DNA of 64,000 nt, taken from Plazaster borealis (Eukaryota; Echinodermata; Asteroidea; Forcipulatida; Labidiasteridae). Below the pieces are notes generated by a model. The model saw nothing but the letters and a program-made list of their open reading frames with translations, had not been told where the DNA came from and did no database searches. Position 1 is the first letter of the stretch, and each line of letters begins with the position of its first letter. The translations under genes and the position numbers were made by a program. Shown here piece after piece: positions 12,785 through 25,390 of the stretch. The stretch lies in assembly GCA_021014325.1 (NCBI GenBank), contig CM037476.1, forward strand, positions 23,348,827 through 23,412,826, given 5' to 3'.

Positions 12785-14080
12785 AGTCTGGTTACGCCAC
12801 CGACTAGAGATGACAACATCACCGGACGCCACCAGTCAGTTTGACATGCCATACTTTCAGAAATACTGAAACGTTGTTCTAATTCGGTAGATCAAGTGTC
12901 AATGATCTGCTTTCACATGAGTGAACGCAAATCACATTGGGACACATTCCAGCTATAGTCATTAGCACTGACCACAGTTAAGCATATTACAAGTTCAGCT
13001 TTCTGCTGAAGATATGCGCCGACACCACCTCAGGTTTTTTTAGTCATCTGATGAGGGTTTTATTTTTTGTATTCTTGTTGTAACGCAAAGAAATACGGAT
13101 GTATTTTTGCAGAAAATTTGACCAAAAAGTGTAGACTTCCTGTAGTGTGATGTTGAGTGCAGTGAACGACACACTCTAACACACTGATCTATGGTAAGAT
13201 TTCTTGCCATGAGACATTGTTAGTCATCGGACCTCAAAAGAGAATCAGCAGCAGCAAAGCAGCAGCAAAAAGAAAATAATAATGTTCCGTTACTTTCCGT
13301 GACAAGTCCAGAAGATAGAGAGAGAGTGAAGAAAAACACGAGGAGCAGGTTGAAATTAATCCACTGTAGTACCGTAGGAGGCACGTGACTCCCGCCATCT
13401 TTGCTTGTTTTTGCCGCGGTGTGTCAACACGACCTAGTGCGCTCCCTGAGATTGCTGTGTGTGATATGCTTGGGGTGGAGGCTACGGATGACGTCATCTC
13501 ACGGAAGTTCCCAACGTCTACATCTCGAAAGGGAGACCGGCTCTTCTCTGACCTTTAAGCAGAGCACATTCGTCATGCATCGAATTTCAGATATTTCTTG
13601 TTGTACGTTTAAAGAGAATGGCATTATGTGACTCACGGTGTAATCTGTTTACAAAAGGGGCAAGGGGGATGGAAGGTCAACGGGCACAAAGTGTGCACTA
13701 CCTCTCTTTACCCAGGTGTGGTAATGGTAATATCTGTTAGGGCTTAAGACGGCCCTATACGCTCTTTACCTGCTTGAGATTATGTTCTTAAACACTTCAA
13801 ATTTGAAGAGCCAAACATAATCACCAATCAAATACTTTAAACTAAAATTCTACTGAACAGTTTTATGACCTCTGAATCCCTCAAACTTCCCCCTCCTCCC
13901 TATAGCAGCACCGTGGAATGGTTCAAGGTATAAGGATCAAGATGTTCAGATGATCGGCTGTTATAAGAACTGAACTATGGGGCGGCCATTTTGGTTTTCC
14001 TTCCATCATAATTTAGTATTGCCCAAACCGAGGCTGAAGTGAGATTGCTTTGTAGCACTTTATATAAGGACAAAGGGGCA
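12785..14080. other. intergenic, no gene seen
   Basis: Mixed composition with a short AGC/AAG-rich stretch (13243-13275) and a moderately GC-rich segment (13380-13560). Open frames are short and unrecognised. Confidence 0.5.
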
Positions 14081-14276
14081 GGGCCCAATTTCATAAAGCC
14101 TGTAAGCAGAAAAAACTTGCTAAGCACAGACAAATCTTGCTTAACAGAAACCGGTTACCAGCCAAAATTCCATAAAGTTTATATTGTTGCAACTGGTGCC
14201 CGACTAATTTTTTGCTTAGCAAATAAATTTGCTAATGCAGTATTATCGTGCTTAACAGCTTTATGAAATTGGGCCC
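14081..14276. mobile_element. MITE family C (C1)
   Basis: Near-perfect terminal inverted repeats: GGGCCCAATTTCATAAAGC at the left, GCTTTATGAAATTGGGCCC at the right. About 196 bp, with GCTTAGC/GCTTAACA subterminal repeats in both orientations and no coding capacity. Related copies lie at 32545, 40225 and 45748. Confidence 0.85.
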
Positions 14277-14598
14277 AGGTGATTGAAATTAATTGTTGTT
14301 TATTTTTATTGTGTGGGTCTGTTAATTACTCGGCAAATTATTTGGAGAAAATATTTGTTCATGAAACTTTCTCATGAGAAATACTTATCTGTTGATTTCT
14401 GTTCCTGTAATATAAATATGTATATTTATATAACAATAATACCGTTTTTCAACAAAATGGCAGGTTAGAAATTACAGGCATGCGTTAAAACAAAAGCATG
14501 TTACCGACAAACTGTGTCAGTTTAAATCGTAACGTTAGACTCTTTTGTAAACATGATGTCTGCTATTATTTTCAACATCTGCATCAACGCTATACAGT

Positions 14599-14766
14599 CA
14601 CTCTAAAAACTCTTGGGTCAGAATTAAGCCGGATTCTGGGTTCGGGGGGGGGGGCGAACAATATCTCAGGCTGACCCTAAAACTGACCCCAGAAACGGGT
14701 CGGATCCCTTTTGGATCTGAAATTCGGGTAATTTCTGACGGGGGTGGTGGGGTTTTTTTAAGAGTG
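14599..14766. mobile_element. TIR element family D (D1)
   Basis: Begins CACTCTAAAAACTC, ends with its complement ...AGAGTG followed by TA. Diverged GGGTCAGAATT and CCGGATTCTGGG motifs lie just inside the left end and mirrored motifs inside the right. A poly-G run interrupts the left half. It is the shortest copy of the family and has no internal expansion. Confidence 0.75.
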
Positions 14767-16499
14767 TAAGCCAACTATGTACGGGCAAATTTAAGAATTA
14801 CACGAAATTTAAACTATATTTTGTATCATCTGGTATTGTTTTGAATAAGAATGGGTGGGAATTAATGTCATTTTGTTGGACATCGAACAATGCAACGCAC
14901 ACTGCCAGCTTAGTTAAGGGATTAACTTGTCTAAATTTGTCATGACAAATGAACAATGGTTTCTTCGCACCAGCAAGGCTTCGTCGAGTTAACATTTTAC
15001 GCACATAGCTTAGGATTTCTGTTGTCTCCGTCGCAACTTACAGTGTATATTGACACCCATTTATATTTACATATGTTTTTAATGAGGCAATGAAAAGCTG
15101 CTGAATTATTGTTTATATTAGGCCTAACATTATATAATGATGTTACCCAAATTATAAGCCTCGGCTACAAAGAAAGAACGCCTCCTCTAAATCCCCCACT
15201 TAAAGGCACTGTGTGTTATACATGCCGATTCTTCTAGTCACAAAACACCCAACAAAACATCAGCTTGGAAAATATTGCGCACAAAAGTGCGGTTTCTTGT
15301 GCGTACAAAATAAAAAAGAAGAATTTAACACACACAGACACATACAAAAAGAGGCAAGGTCACACAGTCATCAGGCGAAACTCATTTTGGGTTTTGTTCC
15401 TAACCCCCCCCCCCCCTCTCATTCTTTCTCTCTTTCTTTGATTGATCATGTAGGCCCCCTTCTCTGTTCTCGACACCGGGGCACGCGAGCAGTAGTCGGC
15501 CCGGATCGATAACGTTCACGCGTTGATGGTCTACCTCCATGGGTTCGGTTTAGTGGAGGAAGCCATGCAAACCGGCCCACAAAAGACACGGGCAGCTGCG
15601 CGCTAAACTGCGTTGGTTACTTTTTTTCGTCTTTTCATTGTCACGAGCCGTGCTTTGTTCGCTCTCGCCCACACCAAAACAAAAAAGAACAATTTTTTTC
15701 TTCTTCCACCATCACCCCCGTTCTTGGTGCTAGCTAACGCATTCACACAACACCATCACCTATAGCCGCGGTGCTGACTTCAAAATCTTATTATCCAAGC
15801 CTATTGACTTGTGTTCAATTTAATGTAGCGTATTTCTGGCTGGCCAGACTCGACCCGTGTATTTATACGCTGTACATTATTCCCCTCATTTCCCGCGAGA
15901 AACCCTCAGTTTTTTCTGTCCGGATCGGGAACACAACCTGTACGGCTGTATTATCTCTCTTTCTGCGATTGCGTGTTGACATTGTGTTCGCAAATATTGA
16001 CCCTCTGCGCAGCCAGCGTCCCACGAGTCAGGAAACGTATCCACAGAAAAAGGCAAAACACCATACTAGGAATAAAAAGGCAATTTACACACAAAATGAT
16101 AGCAGAATGGAATGAAGATCGAATTATTATTTTATGTATGATTATTTCATAAGGTTTGATTGGTTTTTGGTATACAAAGTGAACCCCGCTTTGAGAATGA
16201 GGTTAAACAAGAAATGCAACTGCCTGATGTTTCTTACACAAGGTTGAAGCTGTGGGGCCCTCCAAGGGGTCCTTCTCTGTATGGATTGCAAGAAAGACAA
16301 ATATTCCCCAGAGAAATGCCTGTATAAATGCCGGGATAATTTTAAGGAACAACATTATAATTATTTAAATGTTTAAAAATCAACAAAAACACCAAATAAC
16401 TTATGATGCAGGGTGAAAGAACAAGAATAGACTGGGTAGCTTCTGGAAAAAAATGGTTGTGTTGGTTTCGCTAGCAACCGCTTTAAACGTTGATATTAT
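14767..16499. other. intergenic, no gene seen
   Basis: AT-rich to about 15180. A poly-C run lies at 15403-15415, followed by a less AT-rich segment (15460-15730). No exon, RNA gene or repeat family recognised. The 15460-15730 block would be a candidate conserved non-coding segment. Confidence 0.45.
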
Positions 16500-16695
16500 G
16501 CGGATGGGACGTAAAGACGGAGGTCCCGTCCGTTGTACATGTAATGCACGTAAAAATGAACCCAGTTAAACTTATGGCTAAGAGAAGGGGGTTTGCCCCG
16601 GTGTTTCTGCTGCTGGCAGTGACTGCTGGATGTGCCGCAGCACCTTGTGTGAACCCTTATAAGGTGCTACATAAAGGGGTCTCGTAATTCATGAA
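16500..16695 (+). mobile_element. SINE fragment (S1), tRNA head missing
   Basis: Contains the central block shared with the other SINE loci: GGATGGGACGTAAAG, a GGTCCCGT motif, GCACGTAAAAATGAACCCAG, then GGTTTGCCCCGGTGTTTCTG and GCACCTTGT. The tRNA-like head with its A and B boxes is absent, so this is a 5'-truncated copy. Confidence 0.75.
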
Positions 16696-19600
16696 CTTCA
16701 AAACCTGTCTTTAAAAAGTGTTTCTCTTTGTTCCAGCGCCTTGAGCACATTATTGATGGGTTCGTGTGCTGTATTATACTCCCATATTATAAGTATTACT
16801 GTTAAAAGGAGGTTCAAAATATAAAACAATTCTTTCCTAAAGACCAAGACAAAAATGATCCTAGGTAATTTCAAGAATGGTTCGTATAAGACCGGTGAAG
16901 GAAAGTATTATTTGTGAGAGTTTATTTTGTTTAACCGGCAAACTTCCCTGAAATAAAACGTGTACTCTTTCTGTGTTAAGAATCACTAATAAGTCGGTCA
17001 CACAAGGGGGACAATCCAAAATCAACGGCAAATTAAAATGTACCCTCCTTCCTGTGCACACACAATACACCTTGTACGCAGCCGACCAGTTTAAATAGTC
17101 AACACGTCAGGCAAATATGAACGGCTGGAATGTAAACGAAGAAGAGGTCAACAACTTCTCGCTGGCTTGGTTAAGAGACCGAGGTATTGGGTCTAGTCAT
17201 ACAAACGGTAAGCAGTGGCTTGTATCGAGACTAGCTAGCCTGTATATACAATGGTATAATGATGGCTTGTTTAGCCACGTATATATAAGAGGCCTAAAAG
17301 GAGGACAGTTCTTTGGCTGCTCCATAATAATCTCCCTCGATTGGTTTCCTTTTAACGACCATTGATATACTGTTTGGGAGAAAATGGCACAATCAAGGTA
17401 TTGGTGTATCCCGTTTGGGGTAGTACGACGCAAGGACCGATTGTGGATCGATTCCTCTATAATAATCAAGTCCAATCGGGGTTGTTGCGACTACCGGTAT
17501 TGTATCATCACAGGGTGAACGTGGCTCCAATCAGGATAGTATAAGTATAGTATATTCCTTATAAGACTAAGAAGTTGAATGAATGATCTCTCCCTCAAAT
17601 TAACATTATGCCTTGGCCTATTAAGTCTGAAACACTAGAAGAAAGAGCAATATTGTTTACCGTAGATGTGTTGCCAACGAATTGTGTTAATCATAGATTA
17701 CATCTTGCTTAGATTAAACAGGTCTCACCCAGAATGTTTGTAGGGGACTGGGAAATAAATTCTGCCTTCACCAAATTTGGGAGGGGTGGGGCTAATGTAA
17801 AATATAAAAAGAAACACTTACATAGAACAACATGTTTTCGGTGTGTGATAATCACCCACCCCGCTTCATGCCCAAAAACGCCCATTTGATTATTCCCTTT
17901 TTATTTGTCGCTCTAATAAAATTTTTAAAATGAGGTAAACTTGACTAAAATCGACAGGGCCGTTGGAGGCATCTCGAGCATCCCCAAGCCTCCCCCAATG
18001 GGCACACATCACTGAAACTGGTTAGAGACGACTTTGCACGGGGGCTTTATTTTCATTGCATGTTATTGCTTCCCAATGAACTAAAGGCTCAACATTTGTC
18101 ATATACAACTCTCCTCTGCGTGCTCAAAAGCTTCACGAATTCCCTGCTTCAATAATCGTGGACTTTCCGCGATAATCATGCTCTTCAAACACATCATTTA
18201 TTTATGACCAACATCGGCATTTTGGGGTTTGTCTTGTACAAAATGACCGTCAACAGCAGACACTCCACGTCATCTCAAATGAAAATTTTCCAATTTAAAA
18301 TCAAAAAAACGGAGAAAGATTTCGAAGAGGATTTTAGCGAATTAAAGCTCCGACCACTTAGCATTCATGCCAATCTTCATAATGTCATACATTTTAATTT
18401 AAGACTCTCGTTAAATCATGGCTAAACACAGATAGCTCTTCAATAGTCTCCGCTCCACACGTTGTTCAAACAATTCCCCGGACTGGCGAGTTACTCCCCA
18501 GTGAGTAGACGATAGTTTGCACTAAGATCAGCTCGAATTTTTCTTTCTTTTCAAAAAGACCTTACCACAAGCCTCGCTACAAATTGCCGCTGCTAACCAA
18601 ATCATAGGCCTCGCCGCCCTCCGTTAGATTTCAGAACAACACAGTAAACCGTACAGGGGATTATTAAGCGTAATATCCAACATGGACCGGCCAATCCCTA
18701 CCGCAAGCCTCGCGTTAGGGCGAGTCTATGTCAAGGGACGTGGGGGCGGATCCTGTGGGAGGGGGCTGGCACGCGACTCATAATGACACACGCTAGTGTG
18801 AGTTTTCTTAGTGAAATTATCAGTACTAACGAAAAGGTCCAAATGCGCCCTCTCTATAGGCTATATGAGCCAACAAGCCGGGAGACACTGTGGGAACATT
18901 GGGGGACTAATGATGAGTGAAGTTACGCCAGCAAAACAAAAAGTAAATGTAATCATTTCTTTTCCCCCGCCATTTCATGACGAGGGCATGAAACCAAGAG
19001 CCTTATACAAGTTTATGGTGACGAAAGCAACACCGTGAGGTTTGAAATTCCATGTATCACTACCAATGTGACTGACACAACCTCTGTTTCTCTCGGTGGG
19101 AAAAATACACAGTGGAGATAAAGAGGGGACGAAAACCACCGTGGCGTGGGTACGGGACAACAGAAACCCTCATATGCCTCCCCCCACCCCGTCCAAAAAG
19201 CTGTTTTGACAAGGGGTGCTATTAATTGTAGCATAATAGAAGGTTTGAAAATCATATGTGTATGTGACAATAGGTTCTAAGAACACGGAAAACTTATAGT
19301 TGGGGGTAGCGTGCTTCATCTATTTATTTTTTCATTCATTTATTGAATAAACAGCATCAGATTCTTTATCCCTTATCCCGCAGTGCACATTTTAAATCAA
19401 AAATTCAAAACAAACATACGTCCAAGAACGCACTAAATTATAAAAAGGGGAAAACAAAGAAAGAGGGGAAATAAAAAAAAAACACTGCAAAAGAATTAGA
19501 AGTAATGTATAATAATAATTCAGTTGTTTCGATTTGTGTTCCTGACGGTGGAGTTTGGGTTAAATCGCATATTAAAGGTTGAAGTTGGGTCTACAATCAG

Positions 19601-20016
19601 AAAATAAACCCTTACTGAATCTAAATGTGTCTGAAAAGCACACATCATGGGAAGTGTATTTATTTATTTTTTTTCCGACAAGTTGTTAGAGCTGCTATTT
19701 TTATTTTACATTTCTTTACTTATTTGTTTTTTTGTTAATTTGGTTATTTTTTTCGTTATTTCCGTTTTCTTATTGGGACAGGGGGATGGTGATGTTTAAA
19801 CAAACCTTTAAATAACTTTTCAGATGATTTTTTTTTTTAATTCGATGAATTGCAATGATTTGATGCCATTATTAATTGTATTGGTCCCTGTCATTGTTAT
19901 AATTGGTCTTGACAAAATACATTTCTTGGTAATTTATTTTGATACGCTGTAATATTAAGATAACATGATACGTTTCTGACGTAAGAAGTAAATAAACAGC
20001 ATTGTTTATATATTGT
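16696..20016. other. intergenic, no gene seen
   Basis: No recognisable coding sequence. Segment 18560-18790 is somewhat GC-richer. The longest open frames (about 90 residues near 17200-17475) show no domain or codon-like pattern. Confidence 0.5.
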
Positions 20017-20391
20017 TTAAAGGTATCGTACACGTTTGGTAATGACTCAAAACAAATAGTAGCATACAAACTTACTTGGTAACAAGCAGCGGAGAGCTGT
20101 TGATAGTATAAAACATTGTAGGAAACGACTCCCTCTGAAGTAACGTAGTTTTCGAGAAAGAGGTAATTTCTCACTAAAATAATAAAAACTTCTTGCAAGA
20201 AGTTTTTATTCCTATCTGAAAGCACACAAATTTTTACAACAAGGGTGTTTTTTCTTTCATCATTTTCTTGCAACTTCGATGACCAATTGAGCCCAAATTT
20301 TCACAGGCTTGTTGTTTTATGCATATGTTGGGATACACCAAATGAGAACACTGGTCTTTGACAATTACCCAAACGTGTTCAGTGCCTTTAA
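20017..20391 (-). mobile_element. MITE family A, full copy (A2)
   Basis: Flanked by TTAA on both sides. Terminal inverted repeats are AAGGTATCGTACACGTTTGG and the complement of AAAGGCACTGAACACGTTTG. A perfect 30-bp palindrome (half-site AATAAAAACTTCTTG) sits at 20181-20210, close to the middle. No transposase coding capacity, so mobility would depend on an enzyme encoded elsewhere. Confidence 0.92.
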
Positions 20392-21550
20392 GGGCTGTAA
20401 ACGGAAAACATCAAGCAGACGGTGCTGTATGATCTGCACATTGTATTATTGTTTAAAATTATGTATTAAGATTATTTTACATTATTTATTTGTTCTCCTT
20501 CTTGTTCTGTTACTAGCGTTTTATTTTGTACAATATATTTTGTTTATAATGTTTTATCTACTTATTGATTCATTTGTATTTCTTTATGTAATTATGTTTT
20601 TAATTATAATTTTGTTTACGGGGGTGGGATGTTGGGGTGGTTTTCAGTCGATATGGGTTAAGGTCATGACCTCATCTGATCCCTCCATCTACCATTACTA
20701 GGGGGAAAGATAACACCGTAAGCTTGACGACGTTTCCCCTTTAACTTATGTCCGTTTTCTTGCCGGGGGGCGTTCAATCCAGCACTCCGGCGAGCAGGTA
20801 CAACGACAAAATTACCGCTTCAAGTGTTGGTGACAGGGTTGAGTGGAGTGTAATTATGTGAGGGTAGGCAAGGGTACGAGTTCAACAAAATGGGTTCAAG
20901 ATTCTTTAAGGGGCGAGGTTGACCTGTTTTCGGTTATTCATTTTTGTTGTAATCTTTGTTTTTTTCTTTTTCTTTGGTAGCTCGAGTGCGTCGATTGAAT
21001 TATCATTATGACAAAAATGAACTCTCTTAAAAGAGAAAAACTAAAATCGCATTAAATGATTATGCAGAAACATTTCAAATTCAAAAACACGAGAAAGATG
21101 TTGAAGTGTACATGGAACTCTAGTTTGACATGACTTAATTATAAAGTTTTTCGATTTGGTTACGTTAATTTATCATAAAACAATAAATTAATTGTTATCC
21201 AAGTTCACAACGGAGTCTCAAATAAATTAAATTAAAGAAGCATATTCTTCAAAATTTAAAATTGTGTTTTCAACGTCCGCCACAGCAAATCAAACAAACA
21301 AATATACACATTTGAACCATTATAATGTAAATAAATCAATTAACACAGACGGGCTAAACCATCATGAAACAAGGGAAGTATATGTAACACTACTCAAAGG
21401 TAGGGTCGTACTTTAGTAATGACCCCGAAAAAGGTTGTACTGTTTATGTACGAAAGCCCACTATATATTTAGATCGTAGTATGCATCCTGCGAAACTATG
21501 GAAGTGACATTCGACATGTTGAGATCCTGAGATGATTTACGAAACGTCAA
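20392..21550. other. intergenic, no gene seen
   Basis: AT-rich, with a segment at 20630-20930 of more balanced composition. The 130-residue frame near 20309-20701 starts inside A2 and becomes Leu/Phe/Ile-rich in AT-rich DNA; it is not a convincing gene. Confidence 0.55.
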
Positions 21551-22085
21551 AACTGTTGGATTCTGATTACAGCAGTAGGCCTGATCTTGTAAAGCATAAG
21601 CAGTTTGTGCAGTCTTCAGTCACACACCATAACAAATCAACCCCCAAACTGTTAACTCTGATTATGGTGGTATGCCCGATCCCATGTAAAGCATAATCAG
21701 TTTACTAGTGCAGTTCTCAGTCCAACACCATACAGTAACTCAACACCCAAACTGTTAACTCTGATTATGGTGGTATGCCTGATCCCATGTAAAGCATAAT
21801 CAGTTTACTTGTGCAGTCCTCAGTCCAACACCATTCAGTAACTCAACACCCAAACTGTTGGACTCTGATTATGGTGGTATGCCTGATCCCATGTAAAGCA
21901 TAATCAGTTTACTAGTGCAGTCCTCAGTCCAACACCATTCAGTAACTCAACACCCAAACTGTTGGACTCTGATTATGGTGGTATGCCTGATCCCATGTAA
22001 AGCATGACCAGTTTACTAGTGCAGTCCTCAGTCCAACACCATTCAGTAATTACCTCAACACCAAAACTGTTGGACTCTGATTAGT
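21551..22085 (+). repeat. 104-bp tandem repeat
   Basis: About five units beginning near 21551, 21647, 21750, 21853 and 21957, with a last partial at 22065. Each carries AACTGTTGGACTCTGATTA, TGGTGGTATGCCTGATCCC, ATGTAAAGCATAATCAG and TCCTCAGTCCAACACC. GATTATG and CATAATC within each unit form short inverted motifs. The first unit is the most diverged. Confidence 0.93.
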
Positions 22086-22383
22086 TGGTTTTTGATGGGT
22101 TCGAGATGATAACAGTTAACGCAAGTTCTTATACGTTTTCAGCAACTCTGCGTATGACGGTGTTAGTATTTTATTTGTACATTAGAGTTATTTCTACACC
22201 GTACAGACAGAACCAAACAGAACAATCATGGAAAGACAGCATTTCGGATGACATTCCGTTTTATTTTACCAGGATGATTTGTACAATTACTAAGTGATAC
22301 CAGGTAGATTTTTTTCGTAAAATCCTTCTTATTCTTCCTTGTATAAAATAGGACTTCCATTTGAAAGTACTATGACGTTCAAA

Positions 22384-22763
22384 TTAAAGGTATCGTACAC
22401 GTTTGGTAATGACTCAAAACAAATAATATTAGCATAAAAACTTACTTGGTAACAAGCAACGGAGAGCTGTTGATAGTATAAAACATTGTAGGAAACGACT
22501 CTCTCTGAAGTAACGTAGTTTTTGAGAAAGAGGTAATTTCTCACTAAAATAATAAAAACTTCTTGCAAGAAGTTTTTATTCCTATCTGAAAGCACACAAA
22601 TTTGTACAACAAGGGTGTTTTTTCTTTCATCATTTTCTTGCAACTTCGATGACCAATTGAGCCTAAATTTTCACAGGCTTGTTATTTTATGCATATTATG
22701 TTGGGATACACCAAGTGAGAATACTGGTCTTTGACAATCTCCAAACGTGTTCAGTGCCTTTAA
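22384..22763 (-). mobile_element. MITE family A, full copy (A3)
   Basis: TTAA on both sides, the family A inverted ends, and the 30-bp central palindrome at 22551-22580. Nearly identical to A2 over its length, which suggests a recent common source. Non-coding. Confidence 0.92.
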
Positions 22764-23162
22764 GAGTCACATTCAAACATGACTGCGAGTTGTCAATTGC
22801 ATTCTTTATTAGCGGTATTTTCTTTGGGCCGGGCTAACAAAAAATTTCACCCGACTACGCGTAGCACCACGGTGATACAATTAACGTTATCCCCAATGGT
22901 TGGTTTTATAAGCTCAGTGACGCACAAAGCTACTGCTGCCCCTGATTGTTCACCAGCCATTATCCTTTCAAACCCCCATCGTTTAGAAACCACCCAGAGA
23001 TACCTCAGAACAAAAGTCTTTGACTGACTTGTGCGACCCCCCCCCCCCACCCATACACACACAGGGACCTGCTATTAGCCAAGCCTCTTCCAAGCCCCTT
23101 AGAGATGTTGCTCAAAACTCGGTTTGTGAAGAAAACATTCGTCTTGTATGTTTGAAGAAATC

Positions 23163-23408
23163 ACCATCAATGAATGGTACATCATTGGTTTATGGAAGAG
23201 TAGCTCTACATTCATTCCATCTCTCTAGTTTTCAAGAAACATGTCATAAAGGGATGGTACATCAATGGTTTTTGGAAGAACACTAATTACAATCCTCTAG
23301 TCATCAAGAAACACCATAAAGGGATGATGCATCTGTTTTTCAATGGTTGGGGGAAGAGTACATATACTCCTATCATCTAGTTATCAATAAACATACCATA
23401 AAAGGATG
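23163..23408 (-). repeat. satellite family F, array 2 (inverted)
   Basis: Three to four units in reverse orientation relative to the array at 11810. Shared motifs are GATGGTACATCATTGG, GGAAGAGTA, CATTCATTCC, CTCTAGTTTTCAAGAAACAT and ATAAAGGGATGG. Confidence 0.85.
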
Positions 23409-23520
23409 GGATTTTGGGATTGTCAGTACACTCCTTAAACTTTTTTATTTTATTAGATCGTGATCCTTTTTCAATTTTCTCCGTATCACACTCCGTAAGC
23501 ATAACTCCTCTTGTGTTTCT

Positions 23521-23805
23521 GGTCAGCAGAGTGTGGGTTCGAGTCCTGGTCATGGCACTTGTATCCTTGAGCAAGATGCTTTACCATGATTGATTTGTCC
23601 TTCAAATTAAGCCGTAGGTCCCGTGTACTAAGATTGGTAGTGCACGTAAAAGAACCCAGAATACTTATCGTGTAAGAGTAGGGGTTAACCCCGATGTTTC
23701 AGGTTCACATAATCTCAGACTTGCAGGCTATAGTAATTAAGTTCACTTATGAGACATCCTTGGTTCCATTACCGGAAATATATAATAGTACTACTAATAA
23801 AAAAT
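23521..23805 (+). mobile_element. SINE (S2), tRNA-like B box and full body
   Basis: GTGTGGGTTCGAGTCCTGGTC holds a pol III B box (GGTTCGAGTCC). It is followed by the shared block (CTTTACCATGATTG, GTCCCGTGT, GTGCACGTAAAAGAACCCAG, AGAGTAGGGGTTAACCCC) and a tail with TCACTTATGAGACAT and ATATATAATA. The A-box half of the head is not clear here. Non-autonomous; would need a LINE partner. Confidence 0.85.
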
Positions 23806-24077
23806 AATCCCTGAGTTTGTTTATGTATAAACTAAAGGTTCATCGCCGATTATTATTCTGTTCCCCTTGTTTCCCGCCTCTCCATAATGTAAGATGAGAA
23901 ATCGTTTCTGCCAACAGTTTTTAAGGACAATTACACGAACACGACAAGAATGCCTGTACGCAATTAAACACATGTGCATCGCTTGATACATGGTTGAAAA
24001 CAAACCACTGTGGGAAGTAAACCATTACTATAGTAAACTTGCAGGTACAACCATGTATGAATCTTATTTGGGTCGAG

Positions 24078-24200
24078 TGTTGGCTCTTAAAAGAGCCGCC
24101 GCGACGGCTCTTGGTCTCAACATTTCGAAGAGCGTTTTCTGCTCTTCTTCAAGAGAAGACAGAATATACTGCTTGAAACGTGGAGATCACAGCGGCTCTT
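24078..24200. mobile_element. Penelope-like terminal fragments with head-to-head hammerhead-like motifs
   Basis: On the + strand, a diverged motif at about 24148-24195 reads ...CAGAATATACTGCTTGAAACG...GGAGATCAC and ends in the hairpin GGCTCTTTTAAGAGCC, which MITE B2 interrupts at 24201. On the minus strand an inverted version (about 24088-24150) reads CTTGAAGA, a stem-loop, TCGAAATG and TTGAGACC. Both resemble the better copy at 58650-58765. Such CTGANGA-stem-GAAAC motifs have been reported at the ends of Penelope-like retroelements. No reverse transcriptase is present here. Confidence 0.5.
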
Positions 24201-24594
24201 TTAAAAGCATCGTACACGTTTGGTAGGGACTCTGACAATTTATGTAAATAAAAACTTACTTGGTAAGAACTACAGCAGCTTTGGATAGTATAATGCATTT
24301 TGAGAGACTTTTTACTTCGAAGGACTGCGGTTATGGAAAAGGATATCAATTTTTATCCCAAAAATATTTTGAATATTGAAAAGCGTTACGGTAACGCTTC
24401 ACAGAGTGTGTATTCTAATGCAGATTATCCTTCCTGCGTGGACATAACCGCTCCAGATTTTCGGCAATATCTCAAAAACGCTACCACCTTTTGAAATGAA
24501 ATTTTCACAGGTTAGTTTTTGGTATATATCTACAATTATATAGGATTGAAACAAACAATAGGCTACAATTACCAAACGTGTACGATGCCTTTAA
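24201..24594 (-). mobile_element. MITE family B, full copy (B2)
   Basis: TTAA on both sides. Ends AAGCATCGTACACGTTTGG and the complement of AGGCATCGTACACGTTTGG. The central palindrome GAAGCGTTACGGTAACGCTTC-like (near 24377-24397) sits at the midpoint. Inner blocks (ACTTACTTGGTAAGAAC, GGATAGTATAATGCATT) are diverged forms of family A sequence. Removal restores a perfect flanking hairpin. Confidence 0.9.
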
Positions 24595-25039
24595 GAGCCA
24601 TCACTCCTCCCAAAAGAGCCTTGACCGAGGCGTTTGAGTTTTATGTTCAGTTGGTTTTTGTTGTTGTTTTGTTGTTTGGTTTGTTTTCCCTTTGCGCTAT
24701 TGCGCTACCCGTCCGAGCTATGTGCAGTATCTGTGTGCACATGCACACATCCTTACGGATCCGGTTTGTGGGGTACTGCTATTGTTGTTCTATTATTCCC
24801 TTTTCTGAAGAATTCCCTTGTGGGGCCCAATTGTTCCTATTGAAATGACCTTGTGGGGTCAATTGTTCCATTGTTGTCAGGACCCCACATATGCCCTTCC
24901 GTGTGTCCATGTATACGCAGTGCTTGCGTGGTGTGCGATGTATACGTGACTCTTCAGGTGACCTATGCACAGTAGTAGTACGGGCGTCGTGCTCAGTGTG
25001 ATACATACGCACAGTGTACAGTAAACTCCTACGTGTGGG
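24595..25039. other. intergenic, no gene seen
   Basis: Begins with the continuation of the Penelope-like flank (GAGCCATCACTCC). A short duplication, CTTGTGGGG followed by CAATTGTTCC, occurs at 24820 and 24851. No gene apparent. Confidence 0.5.
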
Positions 25040-25390
25040 TTAAAGGTATTGTACACGTTTCGTAATGACTCAAAACAAATACTAGCATAAAAACCTACTT
25101 GGTAACAAGCAACGGAGAACTGTTGATAGCATAAAACATTGTGAGAAACGACTCCATTTGAAGTAACGTAGTTTTTGAGAAAGTGGTAATTTCTCACTAA
25201 AATAATAACAATTTCTTGCAAGAAGTTTTATTCCTATCTGAAAGCACACAAATTTGTACAACAAGGGTGTTTTTTTCTTTCATCGTTTTCTTGCAACTTG
25301 CTATATGTTGGGATACACTCCTACCTCCATGGATACACCAAGTGAGAACACTGGTCTTTGACAATTGCCAAACGTGTTCAGTACCTTTAA
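25040..25390 (-). mobile_element. MITE family A, full-length but internally shortened copy (A4)
   Basis: TTAA on both sides and both terminal repeats present. The part between the GTTGCAAGAAAA block and the right end lacks about 30 bases that other copies have. The central palindrome is slightly damaged (ATTTCTTGCAAGAAGT). Confidence 0.88.

Noticed and set aside
12492..12852. Tyr/Leu/Phe-rich minus frames that look like membrane proteins
   Set aside because: They are translations of an AAAT microsatellite, not hydrophobic helices of a real protein.
21551..22085. CRISPR array
   Set aside because: Whole units of about 104 bp repeat without unique spacers, and the window is eukaryotic.
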